64,000 nucleotides of DNA from JAHRAW01 sp965212085 (GTDB lineage Bacteria > Pseudomonadota > Gammaproteobacteria > Arenicellales > Poriferihabitantaceae), in the NCBI GenBank assembly GCA_965212085.1, contig OZ243042.1:1178001-1242000 (forward strand), read 5' to 3'. The position numbers and the translations under genes are program-made. The notes beneath the pieces are model-generated. The model saw only the letters and a list, made by a program, of their open reading frames with translations, had not been told where the DNA came from and did not search any database. Of the stretch, positions 10,701 to 16,909 are shown one piece after another. Each line of letters begins with the position of its first letter. Position 1 is the stretch's first letter.

Positions 10701-11065
10701 TGGTCAACAACGCGATATTGCTGGTGCACCAAACCCTGCACCACATCCGCACCGAAAACCTGCCCGCCGACCAAGCCATCCGCCGCGCAACGCGCAACCG
10801 CATCCGCCCGATCTTTATGTCCACGCTGACCAGCGTGTTCGGGATGCTGCCGCTGGTATTGTTCCCGGGCGCGGGGTCTGAGTTGTATCGCGGCTTGGGC
10901 TCGGTGGTGGTCGGGGGGTTAAGTTTGTCGGCGATCATCACCCTGCTGATCGTGCCGCCGATGATGTCGTTGCTGGTTGCGCCGTTGGAGATGCGGCGGG
11001 CCGCGAAAAAAACCGGTGCCGGTCAAGCGAGCGGACGGGCGGATAATGAATCAGGCGGTGGGTGA
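7784..11065 (+). CDS. RND family efflux transporter permease (AcrB/HAE-1-like)
   Basis: This 1093-residue proton-driven inner-membrane exporter shows the RND duplication: TM1 at the N-terminus, a porter domain, TM2-6, a second porter domain and TM7-12 ending near residue 1070. The TM4 proton-relay motif reads GMVVDAAIVVLENIYRH near residue 415, so the usual Asp-Asp pair of AcrB is Asp-Ala. A Gly/Asp-rich insertion (GDGGDSGDPNGGGGG) lies near residue 255 in the first porter domain. It overlaps the adaptor gene by 4 bp; no outer-membrane factor gene is next to it. Substrate is unknown. Palindromic repeats follow the stop codon closely and may act as transcript ends. Confidence 0.92.
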   Translation: MNIISSAINRPIAVIAAVLLAMLFGLVALKTIPIQLAPDVNRPVITITTEWFGAAPAEVEREIINRQEEQLAGVEGLRSITGRSEQGRGRITLEFRIGTNMDRALLLVANRLDRVARYPDEVDQPTLDTAGSDDNAIAWFIVNQLEDNGRPVHEFGDFVTDVIKERIERVPGIGRVNVFGGSEREIHIIVDPNALARYQLTVGDLADALRDANVSLGAGDVDEGKRRYVVRTEGELNDPAIIREVLLRGHGDGGDSGDPNGGGGGRVTIGDLADVRFGYKEPGATIRFLGRPSIAFNAARQTGANVIEIMEGIREAVDELNASTVPGAGLRLRQVYDETVYINSAIALVQQNIWVGGSLAALILLLFLRSFRATVVISLAIPVSVVGAFVAMAALGRSINVISLAGLAFAVGMVVDAAIVVLENIYRHKEAGYSNAKAAFLGAQQVWGAVLVSALTTVMVFIPILVMQLEAGQLFRDIAVAISVSVMLSLLVSITVIPALSRRLLSEAKNTGGADDAGDADDERAPAARPIKKIALPVIDQTARWLAGAIAGFTDAVVRNKKFAFAITTTVTVVALAGAWQFLPKLEYLPEGNRNLLFGVIIPPPGYNLDTTTKIAEGIEDEIKHLWARDENDVAAPDAPPKIARFFYVATRARTFLGAVAVTPERVAELKPFLSAPVFREPGTFGFITQPSVFGRGIGGGRKIDLDISGPDLEVVLQIANRAFGTIVGLFPREQGHEWRPRPGLELGAPEIRVIPHRLRLSDSGVTALELARTIDAFNDGLRAAQATVDGKLTDIVLKGRDDSVDRTQGIDSLPIVTADGRVIPASSVADIQLTAGPTEIRHRERFRTITLEVRPNQTLPLESAIDIIREQVIAPLEAEGLPAGIKLRISGTADKLVETSNAMAINLGLSLVIVFLVMAVLFESFVYPLIIMLSVPVAAAGGVAGLAVLNLYTYQALDMLTMLGFVILIGIVVNNAILLVHQTLHHIRTENLPADQAIRRATRNRIRPIFMSTLTSVFGMLPLVLFPGAGSELYRGLGSVVVGGLSLSAIITLLIVPPMMSLLVAPLEMRRAAKKTGAGQASGRADNESGGG

Positions 11066-11076
11066 TAGTGAACTGG

Positions 11077-11139
11077 ATTCCCGAGTACGCAAGTGTCCGT
11101 AAGCCGCTTGCGCGGCAACGGACACTAACGCTCGGGAAT
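11077..11139. repeat. 63-bp palindromic intergenic repeat, copy 1
   Basis: The ends are ATTCCCGAG (11077-11085) and CTCGGGAAT (11131-11139). Inner arms AGTGTCCGT (11092-11100) and ACGGACACT (11118-11126) pair exactly. The element starts 11 bp after the RND stop codon. A near-identical 63-bp copy lies at 14215-14277, also just after a gene. Confidence 0.9.
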
Positions 11140-11167
11140 GACGACAGAGTTGTTGCCACGTTCTTCG

Positions 11168-11223
11168 GTGTCATACCCGCGAAAGTGCAAATCGCCCTCG
11201 GTGTCATACCCGCATTTGCGGGT
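11168..11223. repeat. GTCATACCCGC duplicate with hairpin
   Basis: GGTGTCATACCCGC occurs twice, 35 bp apart. The second copy forms an exact 8-bp hairpin, ATACCCGC-ATTT-GCGGGTAT. The unit differs in sequence from the ATTCCCGAG element but sits in the same cluster. Confidence 0.75.
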
Positions 11224-11285
11224 ATCCGGCTTCCAAGCGGCGATGCTTAGTCGCTACCCCAACCCTTCCTTACGCCTCTGCCGTC

Positions 11286-11346
11286 ATTCCCGAACGATAG
11301 AAAAATAGGGAGCGATAGCGACCATATTTTTCATCGTATCGGGAAT
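11286..11346. repeat. 61-bp palindromic element with variant interior
   Basis: The outer arms ATTCCCGA and TCGGGAAT match the ends of the 63-bp repeat, but the interior arms are AACGATAGAAAAATA and TATTTTTCATCGT. The whole element folds into a long imperfect hairpin. It appears to be a second class of the same end-defined repeat family. Confidence 0.75.
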
Positions 11347-11383
11347 CCAGAAGTTAAATCGGCGGTGGGTGATATTGAACTGG

Positions 11384-11408
11384 ATTCCCGAGTACGTAAG
11401 TGTCCGAA
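11384..11408. repeat. Half copy of the ATTCCCGAG palindrome
   Basis: GATTCCCGAGTACGTAAGTG repeats the left arm of the element at 11077, including the flanking TGAACTG. It then diverges into unique sequence just before the end of the HhH-protein gene, so the right arm is missing. Confidence 0.75.
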
Positions 11409-11441
11409 AGAACGATTTCCAGTTGGCAACCACTTCTGGCA

Positions 11442-12053
11442 TTATTTTAGTTTTTTGTCGGCACCATACCGCCACAAAATCACGTCTACGCTGTGCCGTG
11501 ACAAATCGTATTTCTTGTGCAAGAAATCAACGAGTTTATCGACCGTTGTATTACATTTTTTTGCCGCTCGTTGCAACCAAATATCAGGTTTCTCTACATC
11601 CGCCAGACCAATATTTTTGGCAAGATGAAATTTGGTGATTTTACCAATGCCGGGAAGTTGACCCAACGCATCCACTCCTTCGTTTTTTACACGCTTCTTG
11701 AATTGTGAAAAACCTTCCTCTGCAATTTCCTTGCAGCCGTTAACAAAACACTTCGCTTTTCGCTCGTTGTTGATGACGGCCAAGGCTGTTTTTAGCGAGC
11801 GCATCCGACAAATCGCATCCAAATCAAAATTCTTGAATGCAGTTTCCAACTCGGGAAACTTATCTTTCAGAATTTTTACTTTGAACCCTGCCGCATAAAT
11901 AACCCAGCAATAATGATTCAAGAATTTTTTCGTGCGCAGATTTTTAAACTCATCGGGGCCAACTCCGGCTGCCCATTCCAATTCGTCTTTGTGGTTTTCT
12001 TTGCAATAGTTCAAAGATTTCTCAAACAACAATATGGCTTTCTGTTGGTTCAT
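11442..12053 (-). CDS. HhH-GPD-like (DNA glycosylase fold) protein, function unknown
   Basis: This 203-residue protein is mostly alpha-helical and lysine-rich. Near residue 131 it has a helix-hairpin-helix, LGQLPGIGKITKFHLAKNIG, followed by VEKPDIWLQRAA near 150. That spacing recalls the HhH plus catalytic Asp of endonuclease III/HhH-GPD glycosylases, where the usual text is LPGVGRKTA then VDTH. No Fe-S cluster cysteines are present at the C-terminus. It may be a base-excision or DNA-binding protein, but the match is weak and substrate cannot be assigned. It lies 56 bp downstream of the zinc-ribbon gene on the same strand, with GGAG before its ATG. It is AT-richer than the neighbouring core genes, which suggests acquisition. 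Confidence 0.6.
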   Translation of the reverse strand: MNQQKAILLFEKSLNYCKENHKDELEWAAGVGPDEFKNLRTKKFLNHYCWVIYAAGFKVKILKDKFPELETAFKNFDLDAICRMRSLKTALAVINNERKAKCFVNGCKEIAEEGFSQFKKRVKNEGVDALGQLPGIGKITKFHLAKNIGLADVEKPDIWLQRAAKKCNTTVDKLVDFLHKKYDLSRHSVDVILWRYGADKKLK

Positions 12054-12109
12054 ATCAATACTCCAAAGTGGTTAATAAACAAGCGAGGCTTGCGCCCCGC
12101 CCGCTTGGG

Positions 12110-12283
12110 TCAGCTGATTTTCTGGTATTTGCCCTTGTGAAGGCAAACCTTGCAATTGCCATTGGGCGAACCGTTTCCTTTTTTCCCATTTGATCCTGTG
12201 CAATTCATGGTACAGCGTATATCACCGCAGTTGTTGCATTTGTACACTGCACTTGCGACTTTCTGACACGATGGGCATTTCAT
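12110..12283 (-). CDS. Small zinc-ribbon protein (57 aa)
   Basis: This short frame starts at ATG 12283 and ends with TGA at 12110. The product begins MKCPSCQKVASAVYKCNNCG and continues with further cysteines (RCTMNCTG and CKVC), giving CxxC knuckles suited to binding one or two zinc ions, and then a Lys-rich tail. A strong Shine-Dalgarno GGGGAGG lies about 10 nt upstream of the ATG. It is read in the same direction as the HhH-GPD-like gene 56 bp downstream and lies directly 3' of the structured RNA at 12323-12473. Function is unknown; nucleic-acid or protein contact is typical of such ribbons. Confidence 0.75.
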   Translation of the reverse strand: MKCPSCQKVASAVYKCNNCGDIRCTMNCTGSNGKKGNGSPNGNCKVCLHKGKYQKIS

Positions 12284-12322
12284 ATTGATAGGCCTCCCCG
12301 GGCGTGTGATTCATTGCACTTT

Positions 12323-12473
12323 CCCGACCGGTGTCGGGTCGTTGTCAAGATCACCAAGTAGCAGTGTGAAATTCCTGCCTATTCGCCCCAACGGGAAGGC
12401 TCCCGTACGAGTAAAACGCTGTTGTATTAAGCAGGCAACCCGACGACGGGCGACTACTTGGTAAATCTTGACG
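12323..12473 (-). ncRNA. Pseudoknotted structured RNA, HEARO/omegaRNA-like (candidate)
   Basis: Read on the minus strand, a closing stem of 17-18 pairs joins 12454-12472 to 12344-12361 (the arm contains CTACTTGGTGATCTTGAC). Inside it, GGGCGA (12448-12453) pairs with TCGCCC (12383-12388), and GCAGG (12431-12435) with CCTGC (12374-12378). These two helices cross, so they form a pseudoknot. A hairpin ACGGGA/TCCCGT lies at 12391-12406. A terminal hairpin CCCGAC/GTCGGG (12323-12338) closes the 3' end. The layout and several single-stranded words resemble, from memory, the HEARO family, which is the omegaRNA of IscB. IscB is absent: a zinc-ribbon gene starts about 40 nt downstream. The structure is well supported; the family name is tentative. 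Confidence 0.55.
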
Positions 12474-12479
12474 TACGGA

Positions 12480-12507
12480 AATATAGCAGGATTTTGCCGG
12501 TTGGCAA
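12480..12507 (-). promoter_or_regulatory. Candidate sigma70 promoter for the structured RNA
   Basis: On the minus strand, TTGCCA (12507-12502) and TATATT (12485-12480) are separated by 16 bp. The predicted start near 12473 coincides with the first base of the RNA's closing stem. If it is used, the transcript would carry no 5' guide segment. Confidence 0.45.
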
Positions 12508-12551
12508 GCAAAAAACGAAAAAAGCGGGAAAGGCCTCAAGACAATGGGGGG

Positions 12552-12557
12552 TATAAT
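12552..12557 (+). promoter_or_regulatory. Candidate -10 box (TATAAT) for gamma-glutamyltransferase
   Basis: A perfect TATAAT lies 26 bp before the ATG at 12584, giving a predicted start near 12564 and a very short leader. No good -35 hexamer is seen at the right distance. Confidence 0.4.
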
Positions 12558-12583
12558 CTTCCCTAGACCGCCACCCTGCCCCC

Positions 12584-14203
12584 ATGTCTTCCCTCGATTT
12601 CTCCCTACCCTACCCCGGCGCACGCATGCCGCTAATGGCGAAGAACGTCGTCGCCACCTCCCAACCACTGGCGGTACAAGCCGGCATTGCGGCGCTACGC
12701 GATGGCGGCAACGCGGTGGATGCGGCCCTCGCCGCTGCCATCACTTTGACGGTGGTGGAGCCGACCAGCAACGGCATTGGTTCGGATGCGTTTTGTATTT
12801 TGTCGGACGGTGAAGAGTTGCACGGGTTGAACGCGTCGGGGCGGAGTCCGGGTTTGGTGGCGGCGGCGGATTTTGATGGGCGTGATGGGATGCCGTTGCG
12901 GGGTTGGGATTCGGTGACCGTGCCGGGTTGCGTGAGTGCGTGGGTGGCGTTGTCGGAGCGGTTCGGGGCGTTGCCGTTTGCGCGGTTGTTTGACGCCGGG
13001 ATCGGGTATGCGCGGGACGGGTTTTTGGTGTCGCCGATTACCGCCGGGGCGTGGTCGGATGCGCCGGAGATTTTTCAGGCCACTGATGACGCGGAGTTCG
13101 CGGATTTTGCGCCGTTTCTGCCCGGCGGGCGGGCGCCGCAGGCCGGTCAGTTGTTCCGATTTCGGGAACAAGCGGAGACGCTGGAATCTATCGCCGAGAG
13201 CAAGGGCGAAGCGTTTTATCGCGGCGCGTTGGCGGACAAGATCGCCGCCACCGCTGAGCGGGCCGGCGCGAAACTTTCGCGCGCGGACTTGGCTGAACAT
13301 CGTTGCGACTGGGTCGGCACTGTTTCCAATCGCTACGCTTCGCATCGCTGCGGCGAAGTGGAACTCCACGAGATTCCCCCCAACGGCCAGGGGTTGGCGG
13401 CGTTGATTATGCTGGGCATCGTTGAGCAACACGGAATCGCCAGGTACGAATTGGATTCCGCCGATTTTTTTCATTTGCAGATCGAAGCGATGAAACTGGC
13501 TTTTGCGGACGCGCATCGGTATATCGCCGATCACGAATACCTGGAGTTTCCGGTGCAGCGGTTTCTCGACCCGGACTATCTCGCCGGGCGCGCCGCCCTC
13601 GTGGATATGAAGCGCGCCGGCGATCCCGGTTACGGCTTGCCCGACGCCGGCGGCACCGTGTATCTCACCGCCGCCGACCAAAGCGGGATGATGGTGTCGT
13701 ATATTCAGAGCAATTTCTGGGGCTTCGGTTCGGGGATCGTGATTCCCGGCACCGGCATCAGTTTGCAAAACCGCGGCGCCGGTTTCAGTTTGACGCCGGG
13801 GCATCCGAACTGCATCGCCGGCGGCAAGCGGCCGTTTCACACCATCATCCCCGGTTTTTTGATGCGGGACGGGCGGCCGTTGATGAGTTTCGGGGTGATG
13901 GGCGGGCCGATGCAGCCCCAGGGTCACGCGCAGATGGTAATTCGGATTTGCGATTACGGGCAGAATCCGCAAAGCGCGAGCGATGCGCCGAGATGGCAGG
14001 TGATGGACGACAACCGCATCGCGCTGGAGTCCGGCGTAACGCAATCGGTGCGGGATGAACTGCTGCGGCGCGGGCATCGTTTGCACTGCGGCGGCCACGA
14101 TCAAATGTTTTCCATGGGCGGCGCGCAGCTGATTTACGCGAGCGCCGACGGCTACATCGCCGGCTCCGATCACCGCAAGGACGGGATGGCGGCGGGGTTT
14201 TGA
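12584..14203 (+). CDS. Gamma-glutamyltransferase family protein (Ntn hydrolase)
   Basis: This 539-residue protein follows the gamma-glutamyltranspeptidase plan: the N-terminal MAKNVVATSQPLAVQAG and GGNAVDAALAA block, VEPTSNGIGSDAF, then VPGCVSAWVAL. A Gly-Thr at DAGGTVYLTAADQSG near residue 356 is the expected autoprocessing site, and its Thr would become the nucleophile of the small subunit. The oxyanion region appears as GGKRPFHTIIP. The usual GTTH reads GTVY, as in YwrD-like or GGT-related acylases rather than classical periplasmic Ggt. No signal peptide is visible, so it may act in the cytoplasm on gamma-glutamyl compounds. A 63-bp palindromic repeat follows 11 bp after the stop. Confidence 0.85.
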   Translation: MSSLDFSLPYPGARMPLMAKNVVATSQPLAVQAGIAALRDGGNAVDAALAAAITLTVVEPTSNGIGSDAFCILSDGEELHGLNASGRSPGLVAAADFDGRDGMPLRGWDSVTVPGCVSAWVALSERFGALPFARLFDAGIGYARDGFLVSPITAGAWSDAPEIFQATDDAEFADFAPFLPGGRAPQAGQLFRFREQAETLESIAESKGEAFYRGALADKIAATAERAGAKLSRADLAEHRCDWVGTVSNRYASHRCGEVELHEIPPNGQGLAALIMLGIVEQHGIARYELDSADFFHLQIEAMKLAFADAHRYIADHEYLEFPVQRFLDPDYLAGRAALVDMKRAGDPGYGLPDAGGTVYLTAADQSGMMVSYIQSNFWGFGSGIVIPGTGISLQNRGAGFSLTPGHPNCIAGGKRPFHTIIPGFLMRDGRPLMSFGVMGGPMQPQGHAQMVIRICDYGQNPQSASDAPRWQVMDDNRIALESGVTQSVRDELLRRGHRLHCGGHDQMFSMGGAQLIYASADGYIAGSDHRKDGMAAGF

Positions 14204-14214
14204 GCGTTTTCCGG

Positions 14215-14277
14215 ATTCCCGAGAACGCAAGTGTCCGTAAGCCGTTAACGCGGCAACGGACACTAACGCTCGGGAAT
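14215..14277. repeat. 63-bp palindromic intergenic repeat, copy 2
   Basis: This is the same element as at 11077-11139, with ATTCCCGAG and CTCGGGAAT ends and AGTGTCCGT/ACGGACACT inner arms, differing at a few bases. It sits just after the gamma-glutamyltransferase stop codon, again at a 3' gene end, and may serve as a bidirectional transcript end. Confidence 0.9.
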
Positions 14278-14321
14278 CTGGTAAAACACTCCGGCGGCCT
14301 CGCCGCCGGCATTATTCAAGT

Positions 14322-15044
14322 TTGAAAAAATCGGCGAAAACAAAACAGGTTCGGGGACCCGGCGCATTTACATTGCGCGCGGGGTTGTTGGCGATGGCGG
14401 TCTTTGTGGTTGCGGGCATGGTGCTCATCGGCAGTTTGCGCTGGATTGATCCGGTCACTTCTTCGGTCATTCTTCAGCAAAATTTTTTCGGTAACAATCA
14501 GAACGCGCGCCGCGCCTCTTTTGACTGGCAACCCTTGGAAAAAATTTCAGCGAATATGGCCCTCGCCGCCATCGCCGCCGAGGATCAGCGGTTTTTGCAG
14601 CACCACGGAATGGACTTTGTCGAGCTTTCCAAAACCCTGCGCGAAAAGAAAAGCCGGCTGCGGGGGGCGAGCACCATCACCCAGCAGGTGGCGAAAAATT
14701 TGTTTTTGTGGAGCGGGCGAAGTTATCCGCGCAAACTGCTTGAGGCGGGGCTGGCGGTTTATATTGACTTCGCCTGGGGCAAGCGGCGGGTGCTGGAAAT
14801 CTATCTCAACGCCGCCCAGTTCGGCCCCGGCATCTACGGCGTGGAAAACGCCGCCCAACATTTCTTCGGCAAGCCCGCCGCCGCGCTTAACCGCCATGAA
14901 GCGGCGCGCCTGGCGGCGGTGCTGCCCAATCCCAATCTGCGCTCGGCGGCGAACGCCAGCGCCTCGGTGGTGCGGCGTCAGCGGTGGATACTGCGGCAAA
15001 TGCGCGCGCTCGGCGGCGAGCAATTTCTTCGAGGATTGCGTTAA
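14322..15044 (+). CDS. mtgA: Monofunctional biosynthetic peptidoglycan transglycosylase
   Basis: This is a 240-residue GT51 glycosyltransferase that polymerises lipid II into glycan strands at the inner membrane. One N-terminal membrane segment (residues 17-40) anchors it. The family motifs are intact: AAEDQRFLQHHGMD with the catalytic Glu near residue 87, RGASTITQQVAKNLFLW near 112, and GKRRVLEIYLNAAQFGPGIYG near 150. TTG at 14322 is the best start because the first ATG would cut into the anchor. It converges with greB, leaving only 14 bp between the stops. Confidence 0.93.
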   Translation: MKKSAKTKQVRGPGAFTLRAGLLAMAVFVVAGMVLIGSLRWIDPVTSSVILQQNFFGNNQNARRASFDWQPLEKISANMALAAIAAEDQRFLQHHGMDFVELSKTLREKKSRLRGASTITQQVAKNLFLWSGRSYPRKLLEAGLAVYIDFAWGKRRVLEIYLNAAQFGPGIYGVENAAQHFFGKPAAALNRHEAARLAAVLPNPNLRSAANASASVVRRQRWILRQMRALGGEQFLRGLR

Positions 15045-15058
15045 CCGGCTCTCAAGCC

Positions 15059-15556
15059 TCAGGCGTAGCGAATTTTTTTGATGACAAAAAACCGTTGTTC
15101 GCCGTTCAGTTCCAGCGTTACTTCATCGTCCGCTTGTTTGCCGAGTATGGCCCGGGCCATGGGGGAGTCAACGCTGATGTATCCTTTGGATGAGTCGCTG
15201 TGGATTTCATCGCCGCCGATGATGCGGTATTCCACTTCACCGCCGCCTTCTTTTTCCAGCGTAACCCAGGCGCCGAAAAACGCCTTGTTGCGGTCGCCGA
15301 CCTCGCTGACCACGTTCAAGGTTGGCAGGCGTTTTTGCAGGTAGCGGATGCGCCGGTCAATTTCCCGCAGCTGTTTTTTGCGGTAGATGTACTCGGCGTT
15401 TTCCGAGCGGTCGCCTTCGGCGGCGGCGGCGGACAGCGCGCGGGTTACTTCGGCGCGCTTCTTCCAGATTTCCCGCTCTTCGCGTTGCAGGGCGGCAAAG
15501 CCTTCCTCGGTAATATACGGCGAAGAGGCGCCGGCGGGCGGCTTGTGGCGGTTCAT
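15059..15556 (-). CDS. greB: Transcription elongation factor GreB
   Basis: This 165-residue protein matches the Gre family: an N-terminal coiled coil with YITEEGFAALQREEREIW and the tip region AAAEGDRSENAEYIYRKKQL, then a C-terminal FKBP-like domain with WVTLEKEGG and ISVDSPMARAILGKQADDEV. Acidic residues at the coiled-coil tip (EGDRSENAEY) are those that coordinate the second Mg2+ in RNA polymerase and stimulate cleavage of backtracked RNA. The YRKKQLREIDRRIRYL pattern favours GreB over GreA. It is convergent with mtgA. Confidence 0.92.
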   Translation of the reverse strand: MNRHKPPAGASSPYITEEGFAALQREEREIWKKRAEVTRALSAAAAEGDRSENAEYIYRKKQLREIDRRIRYLQKRLPTLNVVSEVGDRNKAFFGAWVTLEKEGGGEVEYRIIGGDEIHSDSSKGYISVDSPMARAILGKQADDEVTLELNGEQRFFVIKKIRYA

Positions 15557-15716
15557 TGGCGCAGCCCCCGCCGGGATTGGCGGAATTGGCGGCCCGTGCC
15601 GCCGAAATGCCGGGATTTATGGTATAGTTGCGGGTTCAACGTCATCTGTTTGATATGCTGTTTGAACTTTGAGGCAAATTCGGTATCTAGTATTACATCG
15701 CGGTTCCCGCCCGCTG

Positions 15717-15746
15717 GCAACAGCTATGCAACAGCAAGGCAACAGC
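15717..15746. repeat. Three 11-bp direct repeats (GCAACAGC) upstream of the TAXI gene
   Basis: GCAACAGC occurs at 15717, 15728 and 15739, spaced exactly 11 bp apart, about 80 bp before the solute-binding-protein start. The helical-turn spacing would suit cooperative binding of a regulator. No protein is known to bind here. The rest of the 270-bp gap after greB holds no gene. Confidence 0.5.
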
Positions 15747-15826
15747 AATCCGGGATCCATCCGTTGATGAACGACTTTGACAACCATTTCTAAAACTACC
15801 TACGGTGCCGCTGGAGGCAACTCATC

Positions 15827-16822
15827 ATGAAAAAAATCTTCACCACTTCACTACTCGCCACCGGGACCGCCACTTGTCTGGCGCTCGGCGGTATTCTCGC
15901 CACACCCGTCAACGCCGCGGAGCAAACCTTTGTCTCCATCGGCACCGGCGGCGTAACCGGCGTCTATTATCCCACCGGCGGAGCGATTTGCCGGCTGGTG
16001 AACAAGAACCGCAAACAACACGGCATCCGCTGCTCGGTGGAGTCCACCGGCGGTTCGGTGTACAACATCAACACCATCCGCGGCGGCGAACTGGACATGG
16101 GCGTGGCGCAGTCCGACTGGCAGTATCACGCCTACAACGGCACCGGCAAGGAAGCGTTTATCTCCGCCGGCCCGTTCAAGGAGTTGCGCGCGGTGTTCTC
16201 GGTTCACCCCGAACCCATCAGCATCATCGCCCGCGCCGATTCCGGCATCAAGCACATTGACGACCTGGTCGGCAAGCGCGTCAACATCGGCAACCCCGGT
16301 TCCGGAACCGAAGCGACCTGGAACGTGGTGTGGAAAGCGCTCGGCCACAGCAACAGCGACCTCAAACTGGCCTCGCAGATGAAATCCGCCGAAACCCCGG
16401 GGGCGTTGTGCGACAACAAAATTGACGCGTTCTTCTGGCTGGTGGGCAACCCGGCGGCGTTGAACAAAGAAGCCACCACCACCTGCGACGCGAAGTTCGT
16501 CGAAGTCAGCGGCCCGACGGTTGATAAACTGGTCGCCGACAACTCCTTCTACCGCTACGCCGCCATCCCCGGCGGCATGTACCGCGGCAACCCCGACGAC
16601 ATCAAAACCTTCGGCGTGGGCGCGACCTTCGTTACCTCAAGCGCGGTTCCCGAAGCGGTAATCTACGAAATCGTCAAAGGGGTATTCGACAATTTCCAGG
16701 ACTTCAAAAAACTCCACCCGGCCTTCGGCGTCCTCAAAGAAAACGAGATGATCAAAGACGCCCTGTCCGCGCCGCTGCACAAAGGCGCGGTGAAGTACTA
16801 CAAGGAACGCGGCTGGATGTAA
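15827..16822 (+). CDS. TAXI family TRAP transporter solute-binding protein
   Basis: This 331-residue periplasmic binding protein has a clear signal peptide, MKKIFTTSLLATGTATC to the A-x-A site in PVNAAEQ. The mature start FVSIGTGGVTGVYYPTGGAI is the hallmark of the TAXI family, whose known ligands include glutamate and related acids. Further family blocks are GELDMGVAQSDWQYHAYNG and KRVNIGNPGSGTEATW. GGAGG lies upstream of the ATG. A strong terminator follows, then the fused TRAP permease 87 bp downstream, so the binding protein can be made in excess over the membrane part. Confidence 0.93.
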   Translation: MKKIFTTSLLATGTATCLALGGILATPVNAAEQTFVSIGTGGVTGVYYPTGGAICRLVNKNRKQHGIRCSVESTGGSVYNINTIRGGELDMGVAQSDWQYHAYNGTGKEAFISAGPFKELRAVFSVHPEPISIIARADSGIKHIDDLVGKRVNIGNPGSGTEATWNVVWKALGHSNSDLKLASQMKSAETPGALCDNKIDAFFWLVGNPAALNKEATTTCDAKFVEVSGPTVDKLVADNSFYRYAAIPGGMYRGNPDDIKTFGVGATFVTSSAVPEAVIYEIVKGVFDNFQDFKKLHPAFGVLKENEMIKDALSAPLHKGAVKYYKERGWM

Positions 16823-16836
16823 GCAAGCCAAACACC

Positions 16837-16859
16837 GGGGGGCTTCGGCCCCCCTTTTT
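16837..16859 (+). terminator. Rho-independent terminator or attenuator after TAXI gene
   Basis: A 7-bp stem GGGGGGC/GCCCCCC with a TTCG tetraloop is followed directly by TTTTT, 14 bp after the stop codon. It lies between the binding-protein and permease genes and probably lowers permease expression by partial readthrough. Confidence 0.92.
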
Positions 16860-16909
16860 GCATTGCAGCCCCTCCTCTCCCCCTCCACCCGTGTTGAGGA
16901 AAATTCGAG

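Larger units (their letters stand above)
11066..11441. other. Gene-free interval packed with palindromic repeats
   Basis: These 376 bp between the RND pump and the HhH protein contain no convincing gene. They hold one full copy and one half copy of an ATTCCCGAG-bounded palindrome, a related palindrome with a different interior, and a GTCATACCCGC duplicate with its own hairpin. A roughly 50-bp stretch around GGCGGTGGGTGATA recurs at both ends of the interval (near 11052 and 11361), which suggests duplication by repeat insertion or recombination. Confidence 0.75.

Noticed and set aside
12311..12668. Short overlapping frames at 12311-12511 and 12351-12668 on the minus strand
   Set aside because: They coincide with the folded RNA and its promoter; no ribosome sites or domains are present, so the RNA explains the sequence better.
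12695..14263. 522-codon minus-strand frame
   Set aside because: It lies wholly opposite the well-supported gamma-glutamyltransferase and is an Arg/His/Pro-rich antisense product.
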